Shown in pieces: positions 23,660 to 36,100 of a stretch of DNA of 64,000 bases. The stretch comes from Acanthochlamys bracteata (Eukaryota > Streptophyta > Magnoliopsida > Pandanales > Velloziaceae), in assembly GCA_019914995.1 (NCBI GenBank), contig CM034128.1, forward strand, positions 2,172,501 to 2,236,500, read 5' to 3'. Under the pieces are notes generated by a model that was not told where the DNA came from, did not search any database, and saw nothing but the letters and a program-made list of their open reading frames with translations. Position 1 is the stretch's first letter. Every line of letters begins with the position of its first letter. The position numbers were made by a program, and so were the translations under genes.

Positions 23660-25891
23660 ATGAAGGGCTCCGCTGACTCCATCTCTGGCGGCGCCGGCGG
23701 TGGTAACGCGTCTGAATTGAAACCCGTCTTCCTCTCCCGTGCTGAACGCGAGCGTCTCGCTCTCCAGCGCCGACAAGACGAAGCTTCCCAAATCAAGCGC
23801 CGCGCTCTCGATTCCCTTTCTCTTCTCCGCCCCCCCTCTTCTCTTCCCGTCACCGATTCCGCTTCTCTTCCTCCACCGCCACCCTCTAATTCTTCTTCTT
23901 CTTCTAACGCTGATGAGAAAACCCTAGATTCAATCCGTGACCGCGACCGCGGCCGTGAGAAAGATCGGGATCGTGACCGTGACCGTGACCGTGATCGTGA
24001 TCGTGATAGAGAACGTGAGCGTGATCGAGATAGGGATCGTGATCGGGAGAGAGATCGGGATAGAGATAGAGAGCGCGACCGACGAACGCGAGGCAGAGAG
24101 GACGAGCAGAAGGCAAAGGAGCTCTCACGGCTTGAGAAGCAAGCGGAGCGCGAGAAGGAAAAAGAGCTAGAAGCAATAAAAGAGCAGTACTTAGGTTCGA
24201 AGAAGCCAAAGAAGCGAGTGATCAAACCTAGTGAGAAGTTTAGGTTTTCTTTTGATTGGGAGAACACGGAGGATACTTCTCGCGACATGAATGCTTTATA
24301 CCAGAATCCTCATGAGGCCAGGCTTCTGTTTGGCAGAGGTCTTCTTGCTGGAATTGATAGGCGTGAGCAGAAGAAGCAGGCGGCTAGGCATGAGCGTGAG
24401 ACCCGTGAGGAGATAAGAAAGAAGGAGGGAGTTGAGGAGAAGCCTGAGGAGGCAGCTGCTCAGAGGAAGAAAGAGGCTGCTGCTGATTTGTATGATGCCT
24501 TTGATATGAGGGTTGATCGGCATTGGTCTGAGAAGAAGCTTGAGGATATGACCGAGCGTGACTGGCGGATTTTCAGGGAGGATTTCAATATATCTTACAA
24601 GGGTAGCAGGATTCCCCGCCCTATGCGCAGCTGGGTTGAGAGCAAGCTCAGTCCTGAGTTGCTGAAAGCTGTTGAGCGTGCTGGTTACAAGACTCCTTCT
24701 CCCATTCAGATGGCTGCTATCCCACTTGGCCTTGAGCAACGAGATGTTATTGGAATTGCTGAGACAGGTTCTGGAAAAACGGCAGCATTTGTGCTTCCCA
24801 TGCTTTCCTACATTACACGCCTGCCACCTTTGAATGAGGAGACTGAGTCTGATGGTCCGTATGCAGTTGTTATGGCCCCCACCCGTGAGCTCGCCCAGCA
24901 GATTGAAGATGAAACTGTTAAGTTCGCCCACTACCTTGGTATTAAAGTTGTTTCGATTGTTGGTGGACAGTCGATTGAGGAGCAGGGTTTTAAGCTTCGC
25001 CAAGGTTGTGAGGTTGTTATCGCCACCCCCGGCCGTCTGCTTGACTGTCTTGAACGCAGGTACGCTGTTTTAAACCAATGCAATTATGTTGTGCTTGATG
25101 AGGCTGACCGCATGATCGACATGGGCTTTGAGCCCCAGGTTGTAGGTGTTCTAGATGCCATGCCCTCAAGCAATCTAAAACCTGAGAATGAGGATGTACC
25201 CCTTGATGAGAAGAAAATTTACCGGACAACTTATATGTTTAGTGCAACCATGCCCCCTGCTGTTGAGCGGCTTGCTCGTAAGTATCTTCGCAACCCTGTG
25301 GTTGTGACCATCGGCACTGCTGGCAAGGCAACTGATCTTATCACGCAGCATGTTATAATGCTGAAGGAATCTGAGAAGATGCCACGGCTCCAGAAATTGC
25401 TCAATGAACTCGGGGACAAGACAGCTATTGTCTTCTGTAACACAAAGAAGTCAGCAGATGTGCGTGCCAAGGAACTTGACAAACTTGGCTACAGAGTTAC
25501 TACGCTCCATGGTGGGAAATCTCAGGAGCAGCGTGAGATCAGCCTCGAGGGTTTCAGAAACAGACGGTTTAATATCCTTGTAGCTACAGATGTAGCAGGC
25601 CGTGGTATTGATATTCCGGATGTTGCACATGTTATTAACTATGAGATGCCCTCTTCTACTGACATGTACACACATCGCATTGGTCGAACAGGACGTGCTG
25701 GGAAGACTGGCATTGCAACTACATTTTTGACTTTCCAAGATACTGATGTGTTCTATGATCTAAAGCAGATGCTGATACAGAGCAATAGCCCAGTTCCACC
25801 AGAGCTTGCAAGGCATGAGGCTTCGAAGTTCAAGCCAGGAACGATTCCAGATAGGCCTCCTAGGCGGAATGACACTGTGTTTACTCATTAA
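23660..25891 (+). CDS. RH21: DEAD-box ATP-dependent RNA helicase, PRP28/RH21 type (U5 snRNP 100 kDa)
   Basis: Spliceosomal helicase whose relatives (yeast Prp28, human DDX23) exchange U1 for U6 snRNA at the 5' splice site. Single exon, 743 aa; Arabidopsis RH21 is about 730 aa. Residues about 90-160 form an Arg/Asp/Glu repeat region (RDRDRDRD type), the counterpart of the RS-like N-terminus of DDX23. The helicase core follows: Q motif (GYKTPSPIQ), motif I AETGSGKT (about 367), Ia [10 protein letters not shown], Ib ATPGRLLD, motif II DEAD (about 480), motif III SAT (about 527), [27 protein letters not shown] and [12 protein letters not shown] (about 672). All ATPase and RNA-binding motifs are intact. 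The start is the first ATG of the frame and matches the family N-terminus (MKGSADS...[12 protein letters not shown]). Absence of introns is notable beside its multi-exon neighbours. Confidence 0.96.
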   Translation: MKGSADSISGGAGGGNASELKPVFLSRAERERLALQRRQDEASQIKRRALDSLSLLRPPSSLPVTDSASLPPPPPSNSSSSSNADEKTLDSIRDRDRGREKDRDRDRDRDRDRDRDRERERDRDRDRDRERDRDRDRERDRRTRGREDEQKAKELSRLEKQAEREKEKELEAIKEQYLGSKKPKKRVIKPSEKFRFSFDWENTEDTSRDMNALYQNPHEARLLFGRGLLAGIDRREQKKQAARHERETREEIRKKEGVEEKPEEAAAQRKKEAAADLYDAFDMRVDRHWSEKKLEDMTERDWRIFREDFNISYKGSRIPRPMRSWVESKLSPELLKAVERAGYKTPSPIQMAAIPLGLEQRDVIGIAETGSGKTAAFVLPMLSYITRLPPLNEETESDGPYAVVMAPTRELAQQIEDETVKFAHYLGIKVVSIVGGQSIEEQGFKLRQGCEVVIATPGRLLDCLERRYAVLNQCNYVVLDEADRMIDMGFEPQVVGVLDAMPSSNLKPENEDVPLDEKKIYRTTYMFSATMPPAVERLARKYLRNPVVVTIGTAGKATDLITQHVIMLKESEKMPRLQKLLNELGDKTAIVFCNTKKSADVRAKELDKLGYRVTTLHGGKSQEQREISLEGFRNRRFNILVATDVAGRGIDIPDVAHVINYEMPSSTDMYTHRIGRTGRAGKTGIATTFLTFQDTDVFYDLKQMLIQSNSPVPPELARHEASKFKPGTIPDRPPRRNDTVFTH
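23935..24085 (+). repeat. Imperfect hexamer repeat coding Arg-Asp/Arg-Glu
   Basis: A run of CGTGAC/CGTGAT/CGGGAT/AGAGAT-type hexamers inside the RH21 N-terminus. It produces long open frames on the opposite strand (a Ser/Arg-rich reading at 23626-24288) that are composition artefacts. Confidence 0.85.
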
Positions 25892-27910
25892 GTAAATTCA
25901 GGTTAAATATGACAAGCTTTCGGCATGTAAGAAAAGTCTGATTGGACTGTCTAGGTGTCCATCCGAGTTTAGTGCACTATTTACTTCTACTTTGGAAGCA
26001 GTTATGTTGCTTCCTACTCTTAAGATATTGCTGTCCTTTAATTTCAAATCTTGCGCATATACTTCTATATTCGCAATACCTTTCTGCAATGCTGACTTAA
26101 TAGATTGTTACTTTGATCAGATTTTGAAGTGAGATTGCTAGTTTATTAACATGCTTATATCTTAGCTGACCTGAATTTAATGGATTATAAATATGTCCAT
26201 ATGATGGATTACAAGTTAATGTCATGCAACTTTTATTTGGAAATAACATTTATTTCATTCTCTGGACATAACATATAACTTCAAAGTAAGTTGTTGTTTT
26301 GGATAGAACCATTTTGAAATGGCTGTCTAAATAGATTGTTTCTTGCACCGGATTAAAAGTTTTATCGCAACATTATTAGCATTACTGTTCAATTACATTG
26401 TTCATTGAGTCAGTTGACTAAATATGTCCAAATGTCAAATCCCAAGTTATCCACATATTAGCATAACTCAGTTTGTTTCTTCCCTAAATTAGTGTGTATT
26501 ACTCTTCGGTAGTGTTTATTATCTGCAGTCTTTTCTGGAACTTCTAATTTTATGGTATTTCTGATGTGTAGTTCTTTAATTTTTGTGTCCACAATTCTTG
26601 TTTGGATATGCGAGTATCTACGTTACGTGTCTCAAGAGACTTTTTCTTTAACCAGAATAAGCGTGTGCTTACCTTTCTTTTAGCATATTAATACCTTGCT
26701 ATAATTTACTATGAGTTCTACTGCTATACTCGTTGGTATTTTTACACTTTCTGATTGCTGTGTAAGGATCTTAAATGGAATTTGTATACACGGTTTAGTA
26801 GTCATGTTGGTTTATTTGTATGCCTTCTATCCATAGTGAACAGATAGATATTCGGACTTCTGCTTTTTTTCTTTTTAAACAGTGTTCAGAGGCACATTTT
26901 AATGCTATCCGGTTTTAATTCCTTTTTTCAGATTTTAAATTCGTGTTTTAATACTTTAATTTTAATTTTTAAATCAAATTTAGTTTTAATTAAAATTTAT
27001 TTACATAGTATTGTTGATAATTTAGTTACTGTTTTAAATTTTATTTCTGTAAAATTTTATTTTATTAAATTTTATTTTAGAGAAATTTTATTTTTGTGAG
27101 ATTTATTTTAACGCAATTAAAGAACATGCTTCAAACACTTACGGCATGTTTAGATATATGAGTAAGAAATAAAAATAAAATGAAAAATAAAAAATAAATA
27201 GAAAAAGGGATAAATAAAAATAATTATTTAATTTTATGATATTTAAATATATTAAGAGTAATAAATTAATAATATTTAGATAGATAGATAAATGAATAAA
27301 TAATAATTATTATTTTTATAAAAAATTCAATATATTTTTTATTTATATTAATCTAAGTTTTATTAATATATATTTTAAACTAATATAATTTTAAATTAAC
27401 TTTATTAATATATTTTTTATATTAGTTTAATTTTATATAATGCTAGATAAATTTAACAAAATTAAAGCAGTTTTTAATATAATAACTTTGATCATATAAT
27501 TTTATTATTTTACTCAATTAAAATTAATTAAAATTAAATAATATAAAAGTTTAAATTATTATAATAAAGAAGAGTATATATTAATAATAATAAATATTAA
27601 TAAATTAAAATTAAAAAAATAAAAAGATAAAGAAGAAGCAAATTTGTGATCTTGCATAAATCGCGAACTGATGGATACACATTTTATCATAATTTATGGG
27701 GAAGGAAGAGGAGCCACTTTCTTTCTCTCCCTTAACGAGGTGTTACCAAAACATAGAAAAATATAAAAAAATATTTTACCATCACAATTACTCTCTATAT
27801 TTACCCATAATTCAAACATTAGTTGATGGCCTGAGATTAGTTGTTGATTCCTGGACTAGTGGCTGTTTTGAGCTTTGTTCAATCTGGCAACTTAATATCT
27901 TATTTGATGT

Positions 27911-28290
27911 TCATAACCAGCCTGGCAGTTTATGATCTTTTTAAATAGCTTATGTATTACATTTCTGCTTGCTTTGTTCAACCTATTAACTTCATAACCA
28001 GACCGGCAGTTTATGATGATTTTAAATAGCTTATTTGATGTTTTGGTTGGGGTGTATTTTTTCACTTTTATATCTCATTTTTAATACGAAAGAATTACTT
28101 TTAGCGTATTTAAATTATATAAAAATATATAATAATTGTGTTTAATTTATCTTTTACTATAAAAAATACAAAACTTTTAACAACAGTACTTATAGTAATT
28201 TATTTTCTAATAAATCTCTTAAACATACACCCTTGTTCTAAGTAACTTTGGATCCAGCCTGGCAGTTTATGATGTTTTTAAATAGCTTAT
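27911..28290 (+). repeat. Three spaced copies of a ~40-bp motif
   Basis: The motif CCAGCCTGGCAGTTTATGAT followed by TTTTTAAATAGCTTAT occurs at 27911-27953, 27992-28034 (ACCGG variant) and 28253-28290. Copies 1 and 2 share further upstream sequence (GCTTTGTTCAA and an ACTT...ATAACCAG block), so a unit of roughly 80 bp was duplicated. The gap between copies 2 and 3 is filled by a MITE. Confidence 0.8.
28050..28232. mobile_element. Small MITE (183 bp) with GGGTGTAT termini
   Basis: Begins GGGTGTATTTTTT and ends AAACATACACCC, an imperfect inverted repeat of about 13 bp. It is flanked by TTG on each side (28047-28049 and 28233-28235). The internal part is A/T-rich and non-coding. Size, 3-bp duplication and GGG termini fit the Tourist-like class. 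Confidence 0.75.
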
Positions 28291-29094
28291 TACTTTTCTG
28301 CATTGATTGACTACTGTTGTGTTGTCTGTCTGTTGCTCAATAATTTTAAATGGAAGTATATTAAGGAGATATTTGGCATATTTAAAATAAATTTTCAAAA
28401 AAACTATTTAGAATTTTTGGAGATGGAAATTTATACTCTTTTCATCTAAATAATAAAAAATGTAACTTTTCATTAACTTATAATTTATTTATATTATTCA
28501 AATTTAATAAGGAATTCTAAATAGAGAACGATTAAAATAGGAACTAGTAATATATGGTTAAAAAATGAACCCATTTCATTTGATTGGAGATGCCGGAAAT
28601 TTTTTAGATGCACTAAATTATGTTTATCAAAAGAAATTAATTTTAAAATTTGAAGTGAGTTCAAATTAACGTCAAATGCTCAATAAATAATTAATTATTT
28701 TTTATAAAAATAGTTTAAACAATATATTTTGAGAAGGTGGTTTAAAAGAATAGTGAAACAATAAGTGATCTAGTCATATCTAGAATAGTTGAAACAGAAA
28801 ATTTAAAATTCTTTTAAAATTTTATTTATGGTTTTAAAAATTTTTTTATATGTATTGTATGATTTGTTTATGTTTTATCTTTTTTGCCAAAATTTCTATA
28901 ATACTGGACATAATTATTTTCAGTTGAAAAGTTCGTAAGCCGCGCAAAAAACCCCTAGATGGAATGGGAACCCTGTTCAGTCAATGACACGCCGCGTGTC
29001 ACCCGTTGGAACTCTCCAGAAGCACTTGCCACTTCTGCTATTTATTAAACAGTAACTCACGCGGCTATACAACAAAAACTGTGTTATTCGATCG

Positions 29095-31151
29095 ATGGCT
29101 TCTTTTGATCCTAAAATGGCGAAGACAGTGGAGCTGTTTCCAACTGATTATGGCTTCGTAGTTCTCGCTCTGGTTCTCTATTCTCTTCTCAACTTCTGGA
29201 TGGCGTTCCAAGTTGGAAAAGCCCGCAAGAAGTACAAATTTTCTTCTATACTTTGAATTTTTCATTTTTGCTGATTTGGGTGTTTGCCAAACTAATCGAA
29301 GTGTGTGCTTTTTCATCGGTGGTTGTTGAATCAATTGTTTCTGGTTTTAGGGAAATTCAAAATTTTCATTTATACTTTTAACATCTGTTTATGTTGATTA
29401 ACGATAGTGTTTCTAAACAAGGTGTCGAAATTACCGTTTTAGTTGATCTATCTGTTATAGCTTTCAATCTTAGCTCATGTTGAGGAGTTTTTCAACAATT
29501 CATGTGATTTTTAAGTAAAGTACGTTGTTTTAAGACATCACTGTTTTCGTGAAATTAGCTTATGTTTAACTATTCGAGTTAGCAAAATTTTCTTTTCTAT
29601 TTTAAGCAACGGACATAAGTACCCAATTAGTTGGAAGATAATTTTCTGTCGCACTAATCTGAGTTGTTGTTCAGGTACAAGGTTTTCTTTCCTAGCTTGT
29701 ATGCTATTGAATCAGAAAACAAGGATGCCAAGAAGTTTAATTGTGTACAGGTACGCTAATCTTTGGTTGATTTCTATTAGAACAACCTACTTCATGAAGG
29801 GCACATAGGTAATGGAGCTATTGTCTGAATCGTTGCAGAGGGGGCACCAAAACTCTATTGAGTTAATGCCGATCTTCTTCACAATGCTCCTCGTAGGGGG
29901 GATCCAACACCCACGCATAGCTGCTTGCTTGGGACTTGCCTATACAGTCTTCCGTTTCTTCTACTTCAGGGGATATTCCACTGGAGTTCCAGATAACCGG
30001 CTCAAGATTGGGTATGTTTGCTGTCTTCCACTCATTGCATATTTGACGTGCTATTGCAAAATTATGTCTTTGCATGCTGATGCTCTCTGTCTCCCAAATG
30101 ATATTCTCTAAAACATGTAGCTTTTCTTGCGTTTTGGTAAGTATCTTTTGGTTATTGCTGTGGTCTGTCCCACTTAGTAACCTTTAACGGCACTAAATGG
30201 CTTCACTGGGAATTCCATCTTAATCTTTTTATTACTTATTACATTCAGCAAGATCAGTGATGATGATATTGGTATACCAGCTTTTGATTCTCACAATATT
30301 AGAGCGGTTTTAGGAAAGATTTGACTGTCCCTCATGTTGAATGTGGTGGACTTATGACTTTGTTTCAAGTTGTTGAGATAATGATCACCTTCTTGATGAA
30401 GGATCTACTCAAAGTCTACCCTTTGTTTCTAGTTATGAAAAGGTCGGTTATCAAATAGGTTTTACTAAAGCATGGTTGATGTTTGAAACCAGTTGGCTAG
30501 ACTTTTTAAGAGAAACAATGATATTTACCTGTAATTGGGCCAATTAATAATTTTTAGTGAGTTGCAATCACCTATACAATCTTTTGGATATATAATATCT
30601 CCATGTAGTGCATAAATTCTAAGTATTATTGTTTGTGTCAATAAATAGAGATGAGTCTTTGTAATTAGGAAATTGGGACTTGATGAAGTAAAAGAGTGGT
30701 CTTCAAGCGTATGGGATCCAAAGGTATTTTGTCAACATTGCATGAGATGGCTGTAGTTGTTTCAAGTCTAGGGAAAGGTTGATAGTATCCCTTTTTAACT
30801 TTTTTCTTATGGCCATAGACCTGTGTTTAATTTAGAGGATCCTATAGGATGACCTACTGGCTCACAACTATAGCCATGTCTTGAATGCAAGTTTTTGAGT
30901 TATTCTGTAGGATAAAGTAGCTCTGAATGTGTGTTGGTTCGCAATCTGAATGTGTATTGGTTCAGTGTATGCGTATATAGCTAGCTTGTCCGTCTAGCTA
31001 GTTGACATTTTTGATGGTTAACAACTTCTGGTCATGTTACTTATTTTTCTTTGTTGTTGTTGCCAGGGGATTGAACTTTGTGGCTCTCTTTGGGCTCATT
31101 ATCTGCTCAGCATCCTTTGGCATCCATCTGGTGCTGCGACAAGTAATCTAA
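29095..31151 (+). CDS. Microsomal glutathione S-transferase 3-like protein (MAPEG family)
   Basis: Small integral ER-membrane protein of the MAPEG family; animal MGST3 has glutathione transferase/peroxidase activity on lipid hydroperoxides, and plant homologues are less studied. Exons: 29095-29231, 29675-29750, 29839-30011, 31067-31151 (TAA); 471 nt, 156 aa, slightly longer than the 146-aa Arabidopsis relative. The sequence shows a first membrane segment (YGFVVLALVLYSLLNFWMA), the family motif FNCVQRGHQNSIE spanning the exon 2/3 junction, then hydrophobic stretches (MPIFFTMLLVGG; the RIAACLGLAYTVFRFFYFRGY block) and a last helix (LNFVALFGLIICSASFGIHL). These make the expected four transmembrane helices. 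The start codon gives MASFDPKMAKTVELFPTDYG; an internal Met at residue 8 is an alternative start. Splice phases all close. Confidence 0.94.
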
Positions 31152-33140
31152 GGTGCTCTCTGGATGGTCGGGCTCTTAAGATGTATACCTAAGTAGTCCT
31201 ATTACATTCATGGATATGATATCTCAGTGTAGTACTTTTATTTTCTTCTTTGTTTGCAGTGTTGTCCATTTGTGCCCTAATGAAGAAATATGAATGGTAA
31301 TATTGGACAATTAGCTGCCCTCTTGGTGCAGAGAGTCTGTATTTCTCTTTGGGATTGTATTTTAAGCTTTTTAAACATCTAGACTGATAGAGGTATCACA
31401 GGGGAAATAACTATATTCTTGTCTTTCGGTAGCAGTGTCAATGTATGGCTCGATTTAAAAAGCCAATCTGATATCAATTTATTTAAGTCAGCTCAATCCA
31501 AATTTGATTAAAAAATTAAATAAGTTCTGATTCAAAATTAATCTATTTGATTCATATAGTTATTTATATATTATTTAATAAATAAATATATTAAAAATGA
31601 TATTTAAGTTTAATTTAATTTATTATATTTTAGATTAATATTTAATATAATTATTTTATTTGATTTATAAATTTTGTAGAAATTAATATTTTCATAGTTT
31701 TGATATATCATACTTCACAAAATTTTCACCTAGTTTGATTAATTTTTATAAATTTTATTTTATAATTTTAATATAGGTGATGTAGTTTGATTTAATTATA
31801 AATAGAGTAAATTAGAGTTGCTAATTTTGATCTAAGTGGATGAATAATTTTTTATTCAATTATTATGAAAGTCAATTTGAATCTTATTTGTTAAACTCAA
31901 CGGACGTCTATCCTAATCTTTCATTTTTAGAGATTTTAGAGCAGTGTATTCGAACAGTAAATTGGTTCGAGTTTGTAAAAGAATTATCAATGCAATGATT
32001 CGTTTTGATTTATTTGATCCGCTTCAATTTGATCGATCTGTTCGTCCGGATCAAATAGAATTGAATAAAATTAAAAAAAATTAATTAAAAAATCTAAATT
32101 GATAATATATTTGATGCAATAATAATTATTAATAATTTTAAGTTAAAAATAATATGTAGTTTAAATTTTGTATTTAGATATGATAATGCAAAAATAAATT
32201 AGTTATATTTCACTTATAAATATCAATTATTAGTAATTTTTAATTTTTGTATTTAAAATATTCATACTCAAATATATATAACTAAAAAAATTGGTTGCCT
32301 CTTTTATGATTTATTTATTTTATAATTTTATTTTATTCTAATTGTCTAATTTATTTAAATAATTTTTAATTATAAATTATCACTATTATTGTTATTGGTG
32401 GTGGTGGTAATGCCATAGTGGCAATATTTTTATTTTTCTTGTGATATTTGTTACTTTTATTGTTGGTGATTATGACATGGTGAAAATATATTAATTTTTT
32501 GCTATGATTGTTTCTGTTGTTATTAGTGGTGCCATGGTAGTAGTAGATTTTTTACGGTGATTGTTATTATTATTGGTATGAAATAACTAAATTTTTTGCT
32601 GTGATTGTTGTTGTTATTGATCGAAAAATAATGTCGATGATGCAGCCTTCCCGATCCCGTCGACACTTTAATATTATTGATCCGACGAGTCAATTCGAGA
32701 ACTGTAATTCGATAATTTTTCAATTCGACGTTCGGTTCGGTTCTTATAATTATAGGTGTATCTGCATGTTTGCGTCTCGCTGCCTGTTGAGCAAATGAAC
32801 AGTCTCTGCCTCTCGGGTGTCTTACATGTATAGACATTAAAAGTTAGCGCACTTTAAACTGGTCATTGATTTTGCAATACTTTTGATTTTGGTGTAGCTT
32901 TTGCTGTGGTTTTCATCAGATTAGCAGTCTCTTTTCAGTATTGAATGTACATCTTCCATTTAAAGTAAGATCCAATTATGTGGTGTAGTTGTTCAATTAG
33001 AAAATTGATACTAGAATATGATTTCATTGTTAGTTAATCTATCTCAGGATATTACTTCTGAGGCACTTCCTCTAATCAAATCCAACCTTGAACTGGGTCT
33101 CTATCTTACCTCTGTCATTCACTTTCTGATTGTTGATGTC
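31152..33140. other. Repeat-rich spacer
   Basis: After the MGST3 3' UTR (to about 31,400) the sequence is low-complexity AT-rich (31,440-32,360), containing degenerate GATTTGATT/TCAATT-type words often seen in decayed DNA transposons. A minisatellite-like stretch follows (32,395-32,625). No gene supported. Confidence 0.5.
32395..32625 (+). repeat. Degenerate minisatellite, unit about 60-70 bp
   Basis: About three to four imperfect units containing TTATTGGTGGTG/TTGTTGGTGATT, ATGCCATAGTGG/ATGACATGGTGA/GTGCCATGGTAG and a T-rich tail (ATTTTTTGCTATGATTGTT). The units differ at many positions, so the boundaries are approximate. Confidence 0.55.
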
Positions 33141-36100
33141 CCTTTGTACTCTGCAAATGAGCAGCTTTATGATAATACGGTGCAGCTTTATGACAGCTTG
33201 CAGAAGCAGCAATAGCAAGCTTCTTCATATCAAAGGAGCCACCAGTGATTTAACTAGTTAGAACCACAGTGGAACAGAAGAGAACAAGGAGGCATTGAGA
33301 AGGTATCGTGGTGAAGAGGATGACGACTTCCAGATTACAGAGAACCAAGCACAAAGGAGAATGCTGAAGCAATATACCGGATTGGGCTGTTTTACTACTA
33401 TGGATTAAGAGGTGTTAGGCGTGACCATGGAAAGGCACTGTACTGTTTTCAAGGGCCAATGATAAGGATGAGCCAAAGGCCATGAAATTCCTAGGAGATA
33501 TATATGCCAGGGAGCACGGGTGGAGAAAAATTACACTTAAATGGTTAACTCTTGGATCAAAACAGCAGCAGCATTACTAAGTTTATAATGGTCTAAACTA
33601 TCTTTATGTCAAAGGGTATGGAGTATAACAGAGGAACTTCACCAAAGTGAGTATGCATCTCGACTTATTTTCTTAATTGAGCTTCACCTCTTAGTTGGAT
33701 GTTTTGGAGAACATTTATGGTACAAAATTTGATCATCATTTCAGAGCATTATCAAATGAAGCAAATCCTATAGAGGTGTACATCAAGTAAAATATGAAAT
33801 TTAAGTAAACTAATGCACTTAAAATTTAAATGGCAGTGTAGTTAGCGCCAATCAGTGAGTATTATTTTCAGGAGAGGTACGGAAGTGCTTATAATTAGTA
33901 GCTTTTCTAAAATGAAGAATATTTTAGATATTTTTTGAGAAACTAGCTTGACTTTTTTATCTAAAGAAATTTTTATAAAAACCATACAGCATACAATTGA
34001 TCTGTACTTCAAAAATCTAAAATTTTTTATAAAATACTGTATAAGATTTATTAAAAAACATGAGAGCTTTTGGGTATGAAAAGCAGTGCCATAAGCACTG
34101 CCAACATCCCCTCTAATTCCTTTTGCAATGATGGCTAAGTTGATTATTAGCATATTAACTGATGTTGTTCAGATTCTTGGAACCGAAGCACTATTCTCCG
34201 GTTGTTTGCATATCATTTTCATTTAGATACGAGTTCTGACTTTTGCTTTTCGCATTACACAGAGGTTCATGATACATAAGGGAAGTGGAAGGTAGTCAAC
34301 TCCACATAATTATATTATTACTAGCAATCATGGAAGAGAATATATTAGGAACTTTTAGCCTCACAAATAATAATAATAATGATAATAACAATAAACAATT
34401 GATTACACATTGGTGCTTCTAACATCTTGAAATTCTTAGTTTTCTTGATAATTCATTTCTTCATCATATCTTTCTTTATATTTTCTGCATGATAAAAGAT
34501 CATGCAAAACTTTGTTTATGTTAACTGCGAATGGTTACTTGCCTCCCAAACATGGTAGGGAAGCATATAATCGAACCTTCTCTTTCTTGCATGCATAGCA
34601 GACCTCTGTCCTCTGAACAAGAATATGAGAGTGCTCTTTGTTCCGGAAATCTGATGCTACAATTTTTAAGATGCTATCAGTTCAACATAGATGGTCCAGA
34701 ACGTGAAATTCAAGCTTCTTATTTGGGGTTGCATAGAAGGCCATTTCTGGTATGGAGATTGGATTTGATGGATTTATTTTCTTAGTGGAGATCGATCCCT
34801 AGATTGGATGAGCATTTCATCTTTTTAGAGCATATATATTTTTTGTCCGGTCGTATATATCATCTAGTTTGCTCCCAATTGGAATATCATTTAAAGTTGC
34901 ATATCTCATCTTACCTATCTTCATAACTGACTTGCTAACTTAATGATTTTGAAGTGTACTAAACTATGGGAGATCAAATTCTATTGGAACTGGTTTAATA
35001 TGCGCTTGGTTCTATATTATCCATTTTTTAACGGTCATTATTATTGATTATCAACTAGGATGTAATTTAATCAATATTTTTACTTCAGGTGAGAGAGTAC
35101 TTTGAGATGGCTGCTGAAAATAAAGAACCTGGACGGCATTATAACTTGGGTGTACTGTATTTCAAAGGTATGGAGTGAAGAGGGATATAGTTAAAGCTTG
35201 CGAGCTTTTAATTATCGCTGCTAGTAAGGGTCACCCAAAGGCTATGTATCATGTAGCAAAGCTTTTCCAGAAGGGTTTAGGCCTTAAAGAGTCTGCAATG
35301 GTATGCATTCTTATACAAAGAATATTATCCTCCTTTTGCTTATTTTTGTATCATTGAATTTGTATCTTACTTTTTGTCTTGCTCAACTTACTCTCAATTT
35401 GTTGCAAAGGGAACACGGTTGATAGCGCCTAAACTTGGTCGTTTGTTGTCCTTGAAATTGAGACCCTAGTCATGACTTGCGTGCTAGAATTAAGATGTCA
35501 AAGAACAGGCAGTTCAGTTGAAGCTTCTATGCTGTGCTACTGGAATAGTGTTCATCTTCTTTCATAAGTTGGACCCTGGTTTCGTGTCTACTGTTACTCC
35601 TAATCGAATTCCTCCCAAGAAACTTATTGACCAACAATGCCTTAGGCTATGAGTAGGCTATGTTACTTGGACTCTTTAAAATGCAAGCTGTAGCAAAATG
35701 TTAGGATCCTCATAGGATATGGGTTCCTTGTCCAACACTTCCATTTAATCTAATGTGGGAAAATGCAAGATTATAACTTCTAAGATGGGTCTGAGAGGAG
35801 TTTATTAGTTGATTTTAGTTTAGAATAGAATGGTATTTACTGGAAACTAGATATGATTCTTAAGTTCACAATGATATTAATATTTTTAGCTCAGTTTAAG
35901 CCATATCCCTGTTTTTGTATCATTAACCCATTGATAAATTGGCAACTCAGATATTTACACGACGCTCACATACCATTCAGTTTTTGTATTACTATTTTTG
36001 AATGGTGTCTTGATACATTGTTAGAATAGTATATCCTCTCTCCTATTTCTTTGAACAAGCTTAGTTGATTCACCTACCAATCTATCTTTAAACACTTTTC

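Larger units (their letters stand above)
25892..29094. other. RH21 3' flank and repeat-rich spacer
   Basis: 25,892 to about 26,200 is probably RH21 3' UTR. A T-rich block (26,880-27,120) resembles the one upstream of RH21 (23,300-23,460), and a strongly AT-rich segment follows (27,150-27,650). Then come three direct-repeat copies and a MITE (27,870-28,290) and further A/T-rich sequence to about 28,900. From 28,930 the sequence becomes less AT-rich and leads into the MGST3 5' UTR. No gene supported. Confidence 0.55.

Noticed and set aside
23626..24288. 220-aa Ser/Arg-rich open frame on the - strand
   Set aside because: Mirror of the Arg/Asp repeat region of RH21; composition artefact with no independent domain.
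31440..32360. AT-rich tract considered as an organellar DNA insertion
   Set aside because: No recognisable plastid or mitochondrial gene words; better explained by decayed transposon sequence.
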